Of a stretch of 64,000 nt of DNA, positions 24,245-32,899 are shown piece by piece (position 1 is the first letter of the stretch; every line of letters starts with the position of its first letter). The position numbers and the translations under genes were made by a program. A model generated the notes under the pieces. It saw only the letters and a program-made list of their open reading frames with translations. It was not told where the DNA came from and made no database searches. The DNA comes from Clostridia bacterium (GTDB lineage: Bacteria > Bacillota > Clostridia > Oscillospirales > Acutalibacteraceae): positions 186,001 to 250,000 of the forward strand of contig JAFQON010000036.1 of the NCBI GenBank assembly GCA_017403185.1, written 5' to 3'.

Positions 24245-25299
24245 GAAAATGCGAGGATTTTTCCTCCGATTATTTCGGAGAAATGCGCCTTTGGGCAAAA
24301 GCAAATTCCGTTCCGCTCAAGGCGACCTTTGAGCTTACGCCCTTCTGCAATTTCAGATGCGTTATGTGTTATGTCCGTCTGAATGAGGAGCAGGCAAAAA
24401 GCCACGGCAGGCTTCTTGATGCCGATGAATGGCTTGAAACAGCCCGTCAGGCAAAGGAGGAAGGCACCCTTCATCTTACGCTTACCGGCGGAGAGCCTTT
24501 TTTGCATCCCGAATTCTGGAAAATATATTCAGAGCTTAATAAAATGGGGTTTCTCATTACGCTTTTATCCAACGGCTCTCTCATAGATGAGGCTGTTATG
24601 GAAAAGTTTGAAATGTACGGTATGCCTTATGCGGTAAAGCTCACAGTATATGGCGCAAGTGATGAAACATATCAGAAAGTATGCGGCTCAAAGGATGGCT
24701 TTACCCGTGTCTGCAAGGCGATTGAGCTGCTTGAAAATGCAAAAGTTCCCCTGACCCTCACTTCAACCATCGTCAGAGAAAACGCACATGATCTTAATGA
24801 AATATATGCCCTGGCAAGAAAATACGACCTTCCGATGCAGCATACCGTAAGTGTTATGAAATCCTTCAGAAATGAAAACAGAGCAATTGAAGCATCACGG
24901 TTTTCGTTTGATGAGTTTTCCGATGAGCTGACAAGAGAAGCTCTTGAAAAAAGCAAGTTTCCGCCGCTTGAATCCCCTTTTGCATGGTGTGCAAGCAAAA
25001 ATATGTCCTTCTGGATTACATGGAACGGCAATATGCAGCTTTGCTCGTTCATGAGCAACCCGTGTGTAAGCTGCTCCGGCTCATTTAAAGATGACTGGAA
25101 AAAGCTTCTGAAAAAGCTGGATGAAATAAAATCTCCGAAGGAATGCGAAAATTGCGAATGGAGCACATTCTGCCAACGCTGCCCCGGCATTTTGTGTGCG
25201 GAAAGCGGCAGTGCCGGCTGTGTTTCGGAAAGCCTTTGCAATATGGCAAAACGGCTCACTTTACTTTACAGAAAATCTTGTAAGGAGGATACCTTATGA
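24241..25299 (+). CDS. Radical SAM/SPASM peptide-modifying enzyme, set B
   Basis: A 352-residue radical SAM enzyme with C36-x3-C40-x2-C43 in ELTPFCNFRCVMCYVRL, LTGGEPFLHP near 80-90 and a SPASM-type C-terminus with cysteines in FAWCASKN, QLCSFM, CENC, FCQRCPG and SESLC. It is paralogous to the set A enzyme, sharing the opening motif and domain order. The last codons overlap the ATG of the candidate precursor peptide gene. Probable role: modification of that peptide; the bond formed cannot be told. Confidence 0.9.
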   Translation: MRKCEDFSSDYFGEMRLWAKANSVPLKATFELTPFCNFRCVMCYVRLNEEQAKSHGRLLDADEWLETARQAKEEGTLHLTLTGGEPFLHPEFWKIYSELNKMGFLITLLSNGSLIDEAVMEKFEMYGMPYAVKLTVYGASDETYQKVCGSKDGFTRVCKAIELLENAKVPLTLTSTIVRENAHDLNEIYALARKYDLPMQHTVSVMKSFRNENRAIEASRFSFDEFSDELTREALEKSKFPPLESPFAWCASKNMSFWITWNGNMQLCSFMSNPCVSCSGSFKDDWKKLLKKLDEIKSPKECENCEWSTFCQRCPGILCAESGSAGCVSESLCNMAKRLTLLYRKSCKEDTL

Positions 25300-25586
25300 A
25301 GAAGAAATATATAGCTCCCGAAAGCAGGCTTTTCGTGCTTAATATACGGGAAAACATTGCGGGCTCGGACTCTATCTTTGACGGTCAGGACCAGATTGAA
25401 TCCAATGTTGTTATCAGATTCACCGTGGATACCGACCCTTGCCGTATGAACTATACCGATTGTGAAACTGCGCCCGTAAGAGTTACGGGGACCGCATTCA
25501 AGGATTATTACGGCGACCTGATGGAATACGGCTCAACAAATCCCATGGTTTACTATAACTGCTTCAGACACGTCGGATGGTTATAA
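25296..25586 (+). CDS. Candidate RiPP precursor peptide B (96 residues)
   Basis: A small protein starting MKKKYIAPESRLFVL, with Y5-x-x-P8 as in precursor A and a leucine shortly after, like the lasso-type leader rule YxxPxL. The motif ENIAGSD (about 19-25) may mark the leader boundary. The remaining 70 residues contain Cys49, Cys56 and Cys89 and many Tyr/Asp/Thr. AAGGAGG precedes the ATG, which overlaps the radical SAM stop by 4 bases; its own end overlaps the kinase gene by 10 bases. A precursor role is inferred from position and leader; a small structural partner protein is the alternative. Confidence 0.65.
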   Translation: MKKKYIAPESRLFVLNIRENIAGSDSIFDGQDQIESNVVIRFTVDTDPCRMNYTDCETAPVRVTGTAFKDYYGDLMEYGSTNPMVYYNCFRHVGWL

Positions 25587-26359
25587 GATTAGCTGAACTT
25601 AATATCTGCTGGCCTGATGAATACGGCGATTTTGTTTCCGCCTTCATTGCAGACAGTGAGAATGAGCACGGGTGCGCATTTTCGCTGTCCGTAAAAAAGG
25701 GAATGACGGAGTGCCACGGCTTCAGCTTTGCGGAGAATCCGTCGTCGCATCTTTTGCAAAGGCAGTTTCAGAATGAGATTCTTTGCTCCGATGCCGAATG
25801 GACACGGGCAACGCTCTATTGTCCGCATTACAGCGACCCGAATTTCACCCTCCCGATTGCCGCAATATGCTCAAGGCTTTCGTATTTCTCAACGGTGCTT
25901 CTTCACGGCTCGGCGGTTGAGCATAACGGCGAAGGCGTGATTTTTACGGGTTATTCGGGAGTAGGCAAAACAACTCAGGCTGAGCTGTGGAACAAGTTTC
26001 TCGGCGCTGATATCATCAACGGCGACAAGGTGCTCATAAAAGCGGGCAATAACGCCGTGACCGCCTACGGTCTGCCGTGGAAGGGCTCATCACCGTACTG
26101 CAAAAACAAAAAGGTTCCCTTAAAAGGAATTGTTGTTCTGCGTCAGGCTTCCTTCAATAAAATCAGAAGGCTTGATGCGGCGGGATTTATGGAGTATTTT
26201 ATGCCGCATCTGTTTCTTCCGCATTGGGATGCCGACTGTATGTCAATGGTGTTGGAAACGGTTGATGCGCTGCTGAGCCAAACCCCGCTGTGGCTGCTTG
26301 AGTGCAGGCCCGATGAGCAAGCCGTCAGGCTGACGGAGAAAACGATTTTCGGAATATGA
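25577..26359 (+). CDS. HPr-kinase-like protein, set B
   Basis: A 260-residue HprK-like kinase without the PqqD domain. VLLHGSAVEHNGEGVIFTG near 107-124 leads to the P-loop GYSGVGKTT (125-133), followed by IINGDK near 147 and YGLPWKGSSP near 164. The same motifs occur in the first 275 residues of the set A fusion. It lacks the HPr-binding C-terminal features of catabolite-repression HprK and its length fits the kinase-like proteins of peptide clusters. Translation is coupled to the upstream peptide gene by overlap. Confidence 0.85.
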   Translation: MVIRLAELNICWPDEYGDFVSAFIADSENEHGCAFSLSVKKGMTECHGFSFAENPSSHLLQRQFQNEILCSDAEWTRATLYCPHYSDPNFTLPIAAICSRLSYFSTVLLHGSAVEHNGEGVIFTGYSGVGKTTQAELWNKFLGADIINGDKVLIKAGNNAVTAYGLPWKGSSPYCKNKKVPLKGIVVLRQASFNKIRRLDAAGFMEYFMPHLFLPHWDADCMSMVLETVDALLSQTPLWLLECRPDEQAVRLTEKTIFGI

Positions 26360-26362
26360 TTT

Positions 26363-26815
26363 ATGGATAAATTAGTTGTTTCGGCAAATGAGATAAGGGG
26401 AACGCTGACCGAGCTGATTGAAAGCGGCGGTTATGTTCCCGTTTGCGTTTCCGGCTACAGTATGCGCCCTCTGCTCAGGCATAACGAGGATACGGTGTGG
26501 ATAAAAAAATGCCCTGTATCCGAGCTGAAGCGGGGCAGGATTGTTCTTTATAAGAGGAACGACGGAAGGCTTTTTTTGCACCGCATACGCAAGATAAAAG
26601 GTCCCGATTTATTTCTTATGAACGGGGATGCACAGACTTATTGCGAAAGCATCAGCGCATCGCAGATTATGGGTGCGGTCTGTGAGATAGAAAGAAACGG
26701 CAAAAGAAAGCCTTTTGATTGCCCCGGGTTCAGGCTGTATGAAAAAATATGGAGTTTAACAGGGCCGTTCAGGCCGTTTCTTTTGCGGCTGCTGCATCTT
26801 ATCGGCGTATGCTGA
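26363..26815 (+). CDS. S26/S24-like Ser/His peptidase, set B
   Basis: A 150-residue paralog of the protein at 13346. VSGYSMRPLLRHNED has the putative nucleophile Ser33, LFLHRIRKI has His73 and LMNGDA aligns with the MGDN segment. No N-terminal membrane anchor is present and a hydrophobic C-terminus (from about 125) ends the protein. It starts three bases after the kinase stop. Function as a leader peptidase is inference. Confidence 0.75.
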   Translation: MDKLVVSANEIRGTLTELIESGGYVPVCVSGYSMRPLLRHNEDTVWIKKCPVSELKRGRIVLYKRNDGRLFLHRIRKIKGPDLFLMNGDAQTYCESISASQIMGAVCEIERNGKRKPFDCPGFRLYEKIWSLTGPFRPFLLRLLHLIGVC

Positions 26816-26833
26816 TTGTTACGGAGAGAAAAA

Positions 26834-28000
26834 ATGGAAGTTTTTGAAAAAGCTTTGATACAAATTATTGCATCTGAAGTTTTCGGAACGGATCCCGATA
26901 ACTCCGTGAAAAAAGCACCTGACGATGAGCTGGTGCTTGAGCTTTATAATCTGTCACAAAAGCATGATCTGGCTCATCTTGCGGGGTATGCACTTGATAA
27001 GAATAATCTGCTGCCCGTCAGCACGGTGTCTGATAAATTCCGTGAGCAGGTCATGACTGCCGTTTTTCTTTATGAAAGTCTTGAGTTTGATTTTTCGGAA
27101 ATCTGCAGGGTGCTTGAAGAAGCACGCACGAAGTTTATCCCTCTTAAAGGCTCTGTTCTGAAAAATCTTTACCCTCAGCCATGGATGAGGACAAGCTGCG
27201 ACATTGATATACTGGTTCACAAAGAGGATTTGGAAAAAGTCACGGAGCTTTTTGAAAAAAAATCAGGATTTGTCAAGGTTTCGGCGAGCTTGCATGATAT
27301 TACCTTCCGAACGCCCGGCGGCAATCTTGTTGAGCTTCATTTTGACCTTATTGAAGAAGGGCGTTCGCAAAATGCTGCAGAAATTCTCGGAAGAGTGTGG
27401 GAATTTTCTTATCCCAAAGAAAAAAACGGATATCTTTACCGTATGAATGATGAGATGTTTTTGCTTTATCACATTGCACATATCGCAAAGCATTTTGAAA
27501 GCGGCGGCTGCGGCATACGCTCTTTTCTGGATTTGGGGATTATGCTTGACAAATCGCAGATATGGAGCGGTCAGGCGGAAGAGCTTCTTGAAAAATCAGG
27601 CTTGCTTGTGTTTGCAAAGGCGGTTCGCAATTTGTGCGAGGTCTGGTTTTTCGGCGGGGAACATAATACCGTGACGCTGCGGATGCAGGAATACATAATG
27701 TCCTCGGGCACTTTCGGCACCAAAAGCCGTAAGCTTGCGGCCCGTCAAGGCAGAACGGGCGGAAAATTCAGATATATATTGTCAAGAATTTTTCTTCCGT
27801 TTGATGAATTGAAGCTGCAGTTTCCGATTCTGGAAAAAAGGGCGTTTTTAACTCCGTTTTGCGAAATTTGTCGATGGTTCAGGCTGGCATTCGGCAAGGA
27901 ATCGGAAAAAAGAAAGAAAAATATCGGTGTTGTAAAAAACACCTCAAAAAAAGATACGGATGAAATTACAGAATTTTTTAAAATGGTAGGGTTGGATTAA
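26834..28000 (+). CDS. PF14907-type nucleotidyltransferase-like protein, set B
   Basis: About 388 residues from ATG 26834, which has GGAGA at proper spacing; TTG 26816 is an open alternative. Family signature: FIPLKGSVLKNLYP, TSCDIDILVHKED (Asp-x-Asp) and LVELHFDLIEEG. It matches the set A protein in motif order, and both end in a similar terminal phrase (FRTLGML and FKMVGLD). The stop overlaps the sugar transferase start (TAATG), so this gene ties the peptide set to the polysaccharide genes. Confidence 0.8.
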   Translation: MEVFEKALIQIIASEVFGTDPDNSVKKAPDDELVLELYNLSQKHDLAHLAGYALDKNNLLPVSTVSDKFREQVMTAVFLYESLEFDFSEICRVLEEARTKFIPLKGSVLKNLYPQPWMRTSCDIDILVHKEDLEKVTELFEKKSGFVKVSASLHDITFRTPGGNLVELHFDLIEEGRSQNAAEILGRVWEFSYPKEKNGYLYRMNDEMFLLYHIAHIAKHFESGGCGIRSFLDLGIMLDKSQIWSGQAEELLEKSGLLVFAKAVRNLCEVWFFGGEHNTVTLRMQEYIMSSGTFGTKSRKLAARQGRTGGKFRYILSRIFLPFDELKLQFPILEKRAFLTPFCEICRWFRLAFGKESEKRKKNIGVVKNTSKKDTDEITEFFKMVGLD

Positions 28001-29406
28001 TGAAGAGAATAAAAATGAGAAGGGCAACCAAAAGCATGATAATCAGACTGGGAAAGCTGTTTCATTTTGTGCTTTCGACAGGCTTGTTTGCTCTTACGGT
28101 CGGTTTGTTTTATGATAATATGTATCCGATAGAAACAGACGGAAAAAGATACTTGCTGGTTGTCGGTGTTTACTGTGTTCTCGGGCTGGCTTTACGCCGT
28201 GCATATAACGCATATGATGTTGAAATTTCATCGGGCGGTATGCTTTTCTATTCCATGACCCTGACACACATCATTGCGAATGCTTCCATGTACCTTGTTT
28301 TTGTTCTGGACTTCTGGAATTTCAGCACGGTCAGCGTTCTTCCGCTGCTGGGCTTGACGGCTGTTCAGTTTTTAATCGATTTTATATGGAGTTACTCGAT
28401 TCACAGCCTTTATCACAAATTGAACAAGGTTGAAAAAACACTTATTATCTGCGGCGATGACAGAGATTTTAAATCCCTTCAGGAGATTTACAAGCTTGAA
28501 AAGCATTTCAGCGTTGAAAGAATAATCAAAAATCCCCCGGATGATATAGAATTGCTGAAAAAAGAGATTGTCGGTTATGACACGATATTTGTTGCCGGCC
28601 TTTCCGCATCTTTGAGAAACGGAATTGTCAAGGTGTGTGTTGAGCATAATGTTTCTTGCTATGTTGCACCCTGTGTGGGCGATATAATAATGATGGGTGC
28701 AGAGCATATTGAGCAGTTCAGCAACCCGATTTTCTTTGCAGGGCGCAAGCGTCTGAAGTTTGAATATGCTTTCATAAAAAGATTCCTTGACATCACGATT
28801 TCACTTTTCGGGCTCATAGTAACAAGCCCCTTTATGCTTATAACCGCATTGGCTGTCAAGCTTTATGATAAGGGCCCCGTGCTGTATAAGCAGGTGCGCC
28901 TGACAAAGAACGGAAGGGAATTTGAGATTCTTAAATTCAGAAGCATGAGAACGAATGCGGAAAGCGACGGCGTTGCAAGGCTTGCATCAAGCAATGACGA
29001 CAGAATAACACCTGTCGGCAAAATTATCAGAGCCTGCAGGCTTGATGAGCTGCCCCAGCTTTTCAACATTCTCAAGGGTGATATGTCATTCGTCGGCCCC
29101 AGACCCGAGCGCCCCGAAATTGCGGAGCAATATTGCAAGGAGCTCCATTCGTTCCCTCTGCGCTTGCAGGTCAGAGCAGGTCTTACGGGCCTTGCTCAGG
29201 TTTACGGAAAATACAACACGGAGCCGTATGACAAGCTTCGTATGGATTTGATGTATATAAACAAAATGTCAGTTGCTACGGATTTGAAGCTTATATTGGC
29301 AACAATTAAAATTCTCTTTATGAAGGAAAGCACAAGCGGAGTGACGGAGGGTCAGGTAACCGCTTTTGCCGAAACCGAAAAAACAGATGTAATCGAACAG
29401 AAATGA
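28000..29406 (+). CDS. Polyprenyl glycosylphosphotransferase (initiating sugar transferase)
   Basis: A 468-residue membrane protein of the WbaP/WcaJ class. Four N-terminal membrane segments (about 20-130), a soluble middle domain and the bacterial sugar-transferase domain from about 260: KRFLDITISLFGLIVTSPFMLITALAVKLYDKGPVLYKQVRLTKNG is split here only by function, followed by FEILKFRSM, CRLDELPQLFNILKGDMSFVGPRPERP and AGLTGLAQV. It transfers a sugar 1-phosphate to undecaprenyl phosphate and so starts the glycan repeat unit on the inner membrane face. Confidence 0.95.
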   Translation: MKRIKMRRATKSMIIRLGKLFHFVLSTGLFALTVGLFYDNMYPIETDGKRYLLVVGVYCVLGLALRRAYNAYDVEISSGGMLFYSMTLTHIIANASMYLVFVLDFWNFSTVSVLPLLGLTAVQFLIDFIWSYSIHSLYHKLNKVEKTLIICGDDRDFKSLQEIYKLEKHFSVERIIKNPPDDIELLKKEIVGYDTIFVAGLSASLRNGIVKVCVEHNVSCYVAPCVGDIIMMGAEHIEQFSNPIFFAGRKRLKFEYAFIKRFLDITISLFGLIVTSPFMLITALAVKLYDKGPVLYKQVRLTKNGREFEILKFRSMRTNAESDGVARLASSNDDRITPVGKIIRACRLDELPQLFNILKGDMSFVGPRPERPEIAEQYCKELHSFPLRLQVRAGLTGLAQVYGKYNTEPYDKLRMDLMYINKMSVATDLKLILATIKILFMKESTSGVTEGQVTAFAETEKTDVIEQK

Positions 29407-29409
29407 GGC

Positions 29410-30570
29410 GTGAAAATGGCTGAACCCATCCGTGTATTGCAGATTGTCGGCAGAATGGACAGAGGCGGTATAGAAACAATGATTATGAATATATACCGCA
29501 ATATTGACAGAGAGAAAGTTCAGTTTGATTTTCTTGCACACTACGGCAAAGAAGCTGAGTTCAATGATGAAATCCGTTCTCTCGGCGGCAGAATATATGA
29601 AATGCCCGCTATAAGAGACGAAACTCACATATATTATTGGAAGCTTTTTGAATACATAAAAGCTCTTGATAAATTTTTCAAAGAGCACAAGGAGTATAAA
29701 ATCATTCACTGTCATATGACAAATACGGCATCGATATATATGCCTATTGCAAAAAAGCACGGAGTAACCTGCCTGATTTCGCACAGCCACAGCACTAAAG
29801 GTAAAGCGGGGCTTGTGGGGGTTGTTACCGATTTTCTGCATAAGCCTATATATAAGTATGCAACGGATATGCTTGCCTGCTCCGAGGCTGCAAAAAAATG
29901 GTTTTATCCCAAAGAACTGATTGACAGCGGCAGAGTGAAAGTAATTGCAAATGCAATTGACGCCGACAGGTTCAGATTCAATCCCGAAAAACGCTCTGAA
30001 ATGCGAGCGAAGCTCGGGCTGGAAAATAAAACGGTCATTGCGTGCGTGGCAAGATTCAGAGAAGAAAAAAACCAGAAATTTCTGATTGACATTCTGAATG
30101 AGCTGCTTAAGACCCGCAAGGATGCAATGCTTGTTTTTGCGGGTGACGGTCCGTGCGAAGAGGACTGCAAAAAAAGAGCGGAGGAATACGGAATATCAGA
30201 TAACATCCTGTTTCTCGGTATGCGTTCCGATGTGCCGGACATCCTTCAGGCGGCGGATGCGTTTGCGTTAACCTCTTTTTGGGAGGGGCTTCCCGTAACG
30301 GGCATTGAAGCGCAGGCAAGCGGTCTTCACTGTGTTATTTCAGACGGTGTTACAGAAGAAACGGATGCTCTGGGAATGGTTGAGTTTTTATCTCTCGATG
30401 AACCCGTTTCAAAGTGGGCGGAAAAGCTCACAGAGGCGGCGGAAAAGCCCAGAAAAGACACCTATGAAGCAATCAAAGCGTCAGGCTACGATATTCACAC
30501 AACAACTCCCTGGCTGCAGGAGTTTTATCTGAAAAAGGCGGGTTCGCCCTTTTTGAAGAAAGAGGAATGA
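29410..30570 (+). CDS. GT4-family glycosyltransferase (EpsF-like)
   Basis: A 386-residue GT-B fold glycosyltransferase. The start VLQIVGRMDRGGIETMIMNIYR is the classic donor-loop segment of EpsF-like enzymes, and the C-terminal half has ACVARFREEKNQKFLID, LVFAGDGPCEED and TSFWEGLPVTGIEAQASGL (the EX7E-type motif). The start is GTG 29410 or ATG 29416. It follows the sugar transferase by three bases. It would add a sugar to the lipid-linked repeat unit; donor and acceptor are unknown. Confidence 0.92.
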   Translation: MKMAEPIRVLQIVGRMDRGGIETMIMNIYRNIDREKVQFDFLAHYGKEAEFNDEIRSLGGRIYEMPAIRDETHIYYWKLFEYIKALDKFFKEHKEYKIIHCHMTNTASIYMPIAKKHGVTCLISHSHSTKGKAGLVGVVTDFLHKPIYKYATDMLACSEAAKKWFYPKELIDSGRVKVIANAIDADRFRFNPEKRSEMRAKLGLENKTVIACVARFREEKNQKFLIDILNELLKTRKDAMLVFAGDGPCEEDCKKRAEEYGISDNILFLGMRSDVPDILQAADAFALTSFWEGLPVTGIEAQASGLHCVISDGVTEETDALGMVEFLSLDEPVSKWAEKLTEAAEKPRKDTYEAIKASGYDIHTTTPWLQEFYLKKAGSPFLKKEE

Positions 30571-30571
30571 A

Positions 30572-31657
30572 ATGAAAATAGGCATTCTTACTCATTATCA
30601 GGTTGAAAGTCACGGTGCTTGTCTTCAGCACTATGCACTTACAAGATTTCTTAAGGACAGAGGGCATGAGGTTTATACCCTCTCTTACAACAAAAGCTTT
30701 GATTTTGCAAACAACTATGAGCAAAAGAAGTTTTCGTTGGGGATAAGGTCTGTGCCTTTCTATATAAAAGAATATTTGTTTAAGCAGGGTCCCGTGTTTA
30801 TCAGAACAATGGCAAAAAAGCATTCGCTTTTACAAAAATTCAATAAAAAGCATTTCTCCTTTTTGCCTTACTGTGACTGCGGCGTTGATGCTGCCGTTAT
30901 AGGGTCTGATGAGGTGTGGAGCCTTCAGCTCGGTGCGAATATAATGATGTACGGTCACGGCGTTGATGCAAAAAAATTAATATCCTATGCGCCGAGCTTC
31001 GGGCAGACCGACATTGAGAGAATTGAAAAATACCATTGCAGAAGCCTGATTGAAAACGGGCTCAAGAGCTTTGACTCTCTTTCGGCAAGGGATATAACAA
31101 GCTGCAGGATAGCGGAGGAATTGACCGGCAGAGAGGTTTCACTTGTTTGCGACCCTGCTTTGCTTTACGGCTTTGAAAAAGAGCTGTCCGGCTATCATCG
31201 CATGAGCAAGGAAAAATATGTTGTTGTTTATGCCTACAACAGCAATATGAATGAGCCGGAACGGGTTGAAGCAATCCGCAGATATGCCGCGTCAACGGGC
31301 GCAAAGGTCTTTTCCGTTGGCGGTTTTCATAAGTGGTGTGACAAGCAGATTGCGTGCGATCCCATTGATATGCTGTATTGGTTCAAGGGTGCGCAGGCTG
31401 TTTTTACCGACACATTTCACGGAACCATTACGGCTTTTCTGACTCAGACCCCCATGGCGGTTTATGTCAGAAACACCAACAATGTCAAGCTTGACCATCT
31501 GCTGAGTGTGCTGAGCCTTGAAAGCCGCAAGGTCATGGAGGACAGAAGCATTTTTGAAATTCTTGAAGAAACCGTTGATTACAGCCGTATCAGCAAAGAA
31601 TTTGAACCGTTCAGAAAGGCCTGCGCAGAATATCTCGAGCAGTCCTTAAGTAAATAA
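30572..31657 (+). CDS. Polysaccharide pyruvyl transferase family protein
   Basis: A 361-residue protein of the PF04230 family, with an N-terminal GILTHYQVESHGACLQHYALTRFL segment, AAVIGSDEVWSLQ near 110, ISYAPSFGQTDI and the C-terminal TDTFHGTITAFLTQTP. Members transfer pyruvate from PEP to glycan hydroxyls, or act as glycosyltransferases, and the name is by family. It begins two bases after the preceding glycosyltransferase. Confidence 0.9.
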   Translation: MKIGILTHYQVESHGACLQHYALTRFLKDRGHEVYTLSYNKSFDFANNYEQKKFSLGIRSVPFYIKEYLFKQGPVFIRTMAKKHSLLQKFNKKHFSFLPYCDCGVDAAVIGSDEVWSLQLGANIMMYGHGVDAKKLISYAPSFGQTDIERIEKYHCRSLIENGLKSFDSLSARDITSCRIAEELTGREVSLVCDPALLYGFEKELSGYHRMSKEKYVVVYAYNSNMNEPERVEAIRRYAASTGAKVFSVGGFHKWCDKQIACDPIDMLYWFKGAQAVFTDTFHGTITAFLTQTPMAVYVRNTNNVKLDHLLSVLSLESRKVMEDRSIFEILEETVDYSRISKEFEPFRKACAEYLEQSLSK

Positions 31658-31675
31658 AAGCGAGGAGAAAATACA

Positions 31676-32839
31676 TTGAAGCGCCTTTTATATATTGCTT
31701 TTAAGGATTTTTCAAACCTGCATTTCGGAGCGAACGCAAAGGTTCTTTCACAGTGCAGGGCTTTCGAAAAATTCGGTTATGAAGTAGATATGATTTGCAG
31801 GCAGGGCTCAAAAACAGTCCTGATGAAAAACAGCGAAGCCCCCCGTGTTATATCCGAGCACGGTGATTTTATAAACAACAAGCTTGTTAAAAGCGTAACA
31901 AGCAAGCAAAGGCAGATAAGAGATATCATCAGCTTTGTTAAAGACAAGCAGTATGATGCCTGTTATGTGCGCTATGATTTTTCGGATTCGGGCTTTATAA
32001 AGCTTCTGAAGGATCTCAAGGGTCGCTGCGGCAAAATTGCGCTCGAGCTTCCGACTTATCCCTATGAGGATGAAAACAAATACGGAATTCTTTCTAAAAT
32101 GAAGATGCAGGTTGACTTTTTCTACAGAAAGAAGCTTCATAAATATATTGATTTTATTGTTACTTTTTACGCAGGCTATGAAGAGCTTTTCGGCATACCT
32201 GTTATTGTGGTGCCGAACGGCTTCGATTTTTCAACCATGCAGCTTGCCCAAGCTCAGCTTCCGCAGGATGCCGTTCATATCGTGGCGGTTTCCTCCATGC
32301 GTGAATGGCACGGCTACGAGCGCTTTATTGAAGGCTTACATAATTATTACTCGGAAGAGAAGCCGGGTAAGAAAAACTTTATTCTTCATCTGGTCGGCAA
32401 CGGAAGAGAATACGGCAAATATAAGGAGCTTGTTGAAAAATACGGCCTTGAAGCCCATGTTGTTATGGAGGGCGCAATGCACGGCGAAAAGCTTGATGAG
32501 CTTTATGAAAAATGTGCCCTGGGAATTGACTCCCTTGCACGCCACAGAAGCGGAATTGATGTTCTCAGCTCGCTCAAAAGCAGGGAATACGGTGCAAAAG
32601 GAATTCCTATGATAAATTCATGCAAAATCGATATTATCGGGGAAGATTTTCCGTATCTGCTCAGGGTTCCCGCAGATGAAAGCCCGATTGATATTGATGC
32701 CGTCGCCGAGTTTTATGACAAATGCTGCGGCAGCGGGAAAAGCAGGCTCGAAATCGGAAAGGAAATCCGTTCATATATCGAGCAAAGAAGCTCTATGGAG
32801 AATGTTATGCTGCAGGTTGCCGAGAAATTTGAAAAATGA
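31676..32839 (+). CDS. Glycosyltransferase (GT4-like)
   Basis: A 387-residue GT-B fold glycosyltransferase that starts at TTG 31676 with GAGGAG upstream. Features: NLHFGANAKVLSQCRAFEKFG near the N-terminus, PNGFDFSTMQL near 180, VSSMREWHGYERFIEG and ILHLVGNGREYGKY, and a late KSREYGAKGIPMI in place of the usual EX7E. Divergent from better-known families, so donor sugar cannot be given. Confidence 0.8.
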   Translation: MKRLLYIAFKDFSNLHFGANAKVLSQCRAFEKFGYEVDMICRQGSKTVLMKNSEAPRVISEHGDFINNKLVKSVTSKQRQIRDIISFVKDKQYDACYVRYDFSDSGFIKLLKDLKGRCGKIALELPTYPYEDENKYGILSKMKMQVDFFYRKKLHKYIDFIVTFYAGYEELFGIPVIVVPNGFDFSTMQLAQAQLPQDAVHIVAVSSMREWHGYERFIEGLHNYYSEEKPGKKNFILHLVGNGREYGKYKELVEKYGLEAHVVMEGAMHGEKLDELYEKCALGIDSLARHRSGIDVLSSLKSREYGAKGIPMINSCKIDIIGEDFPYLLRVPADESPIDIDAVAEFYDKCCGSGKSRLEIGKEIRSYIEQRSSMENVMLQVAEKFEK

Positions 32840-32899
32840 TATTCCGCAATTCCGGGGCTTGCTGCGGTTGTATGATTCTGTTCAGCTTAAGGAGAAAAA

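Noticed and set aside
25577-26359. Catabolite-repression HPr kinase/phosphorylase
   Set aside because: The protein lacks the canonical HprK N-terminal domain and HPr-binding C-terminal region, is too short, and sits in a peptide-modification set.
13346-28000. Lasso peptide cluster
   Set aside because: YxxP leaders, PqqD domains and HprK-like kinases fit lasso clusters, but no asparagine-synthetase-like cyclase (C protein) or transglutaminase-like B protein is present. Radical SAM enzymes stand in their place.
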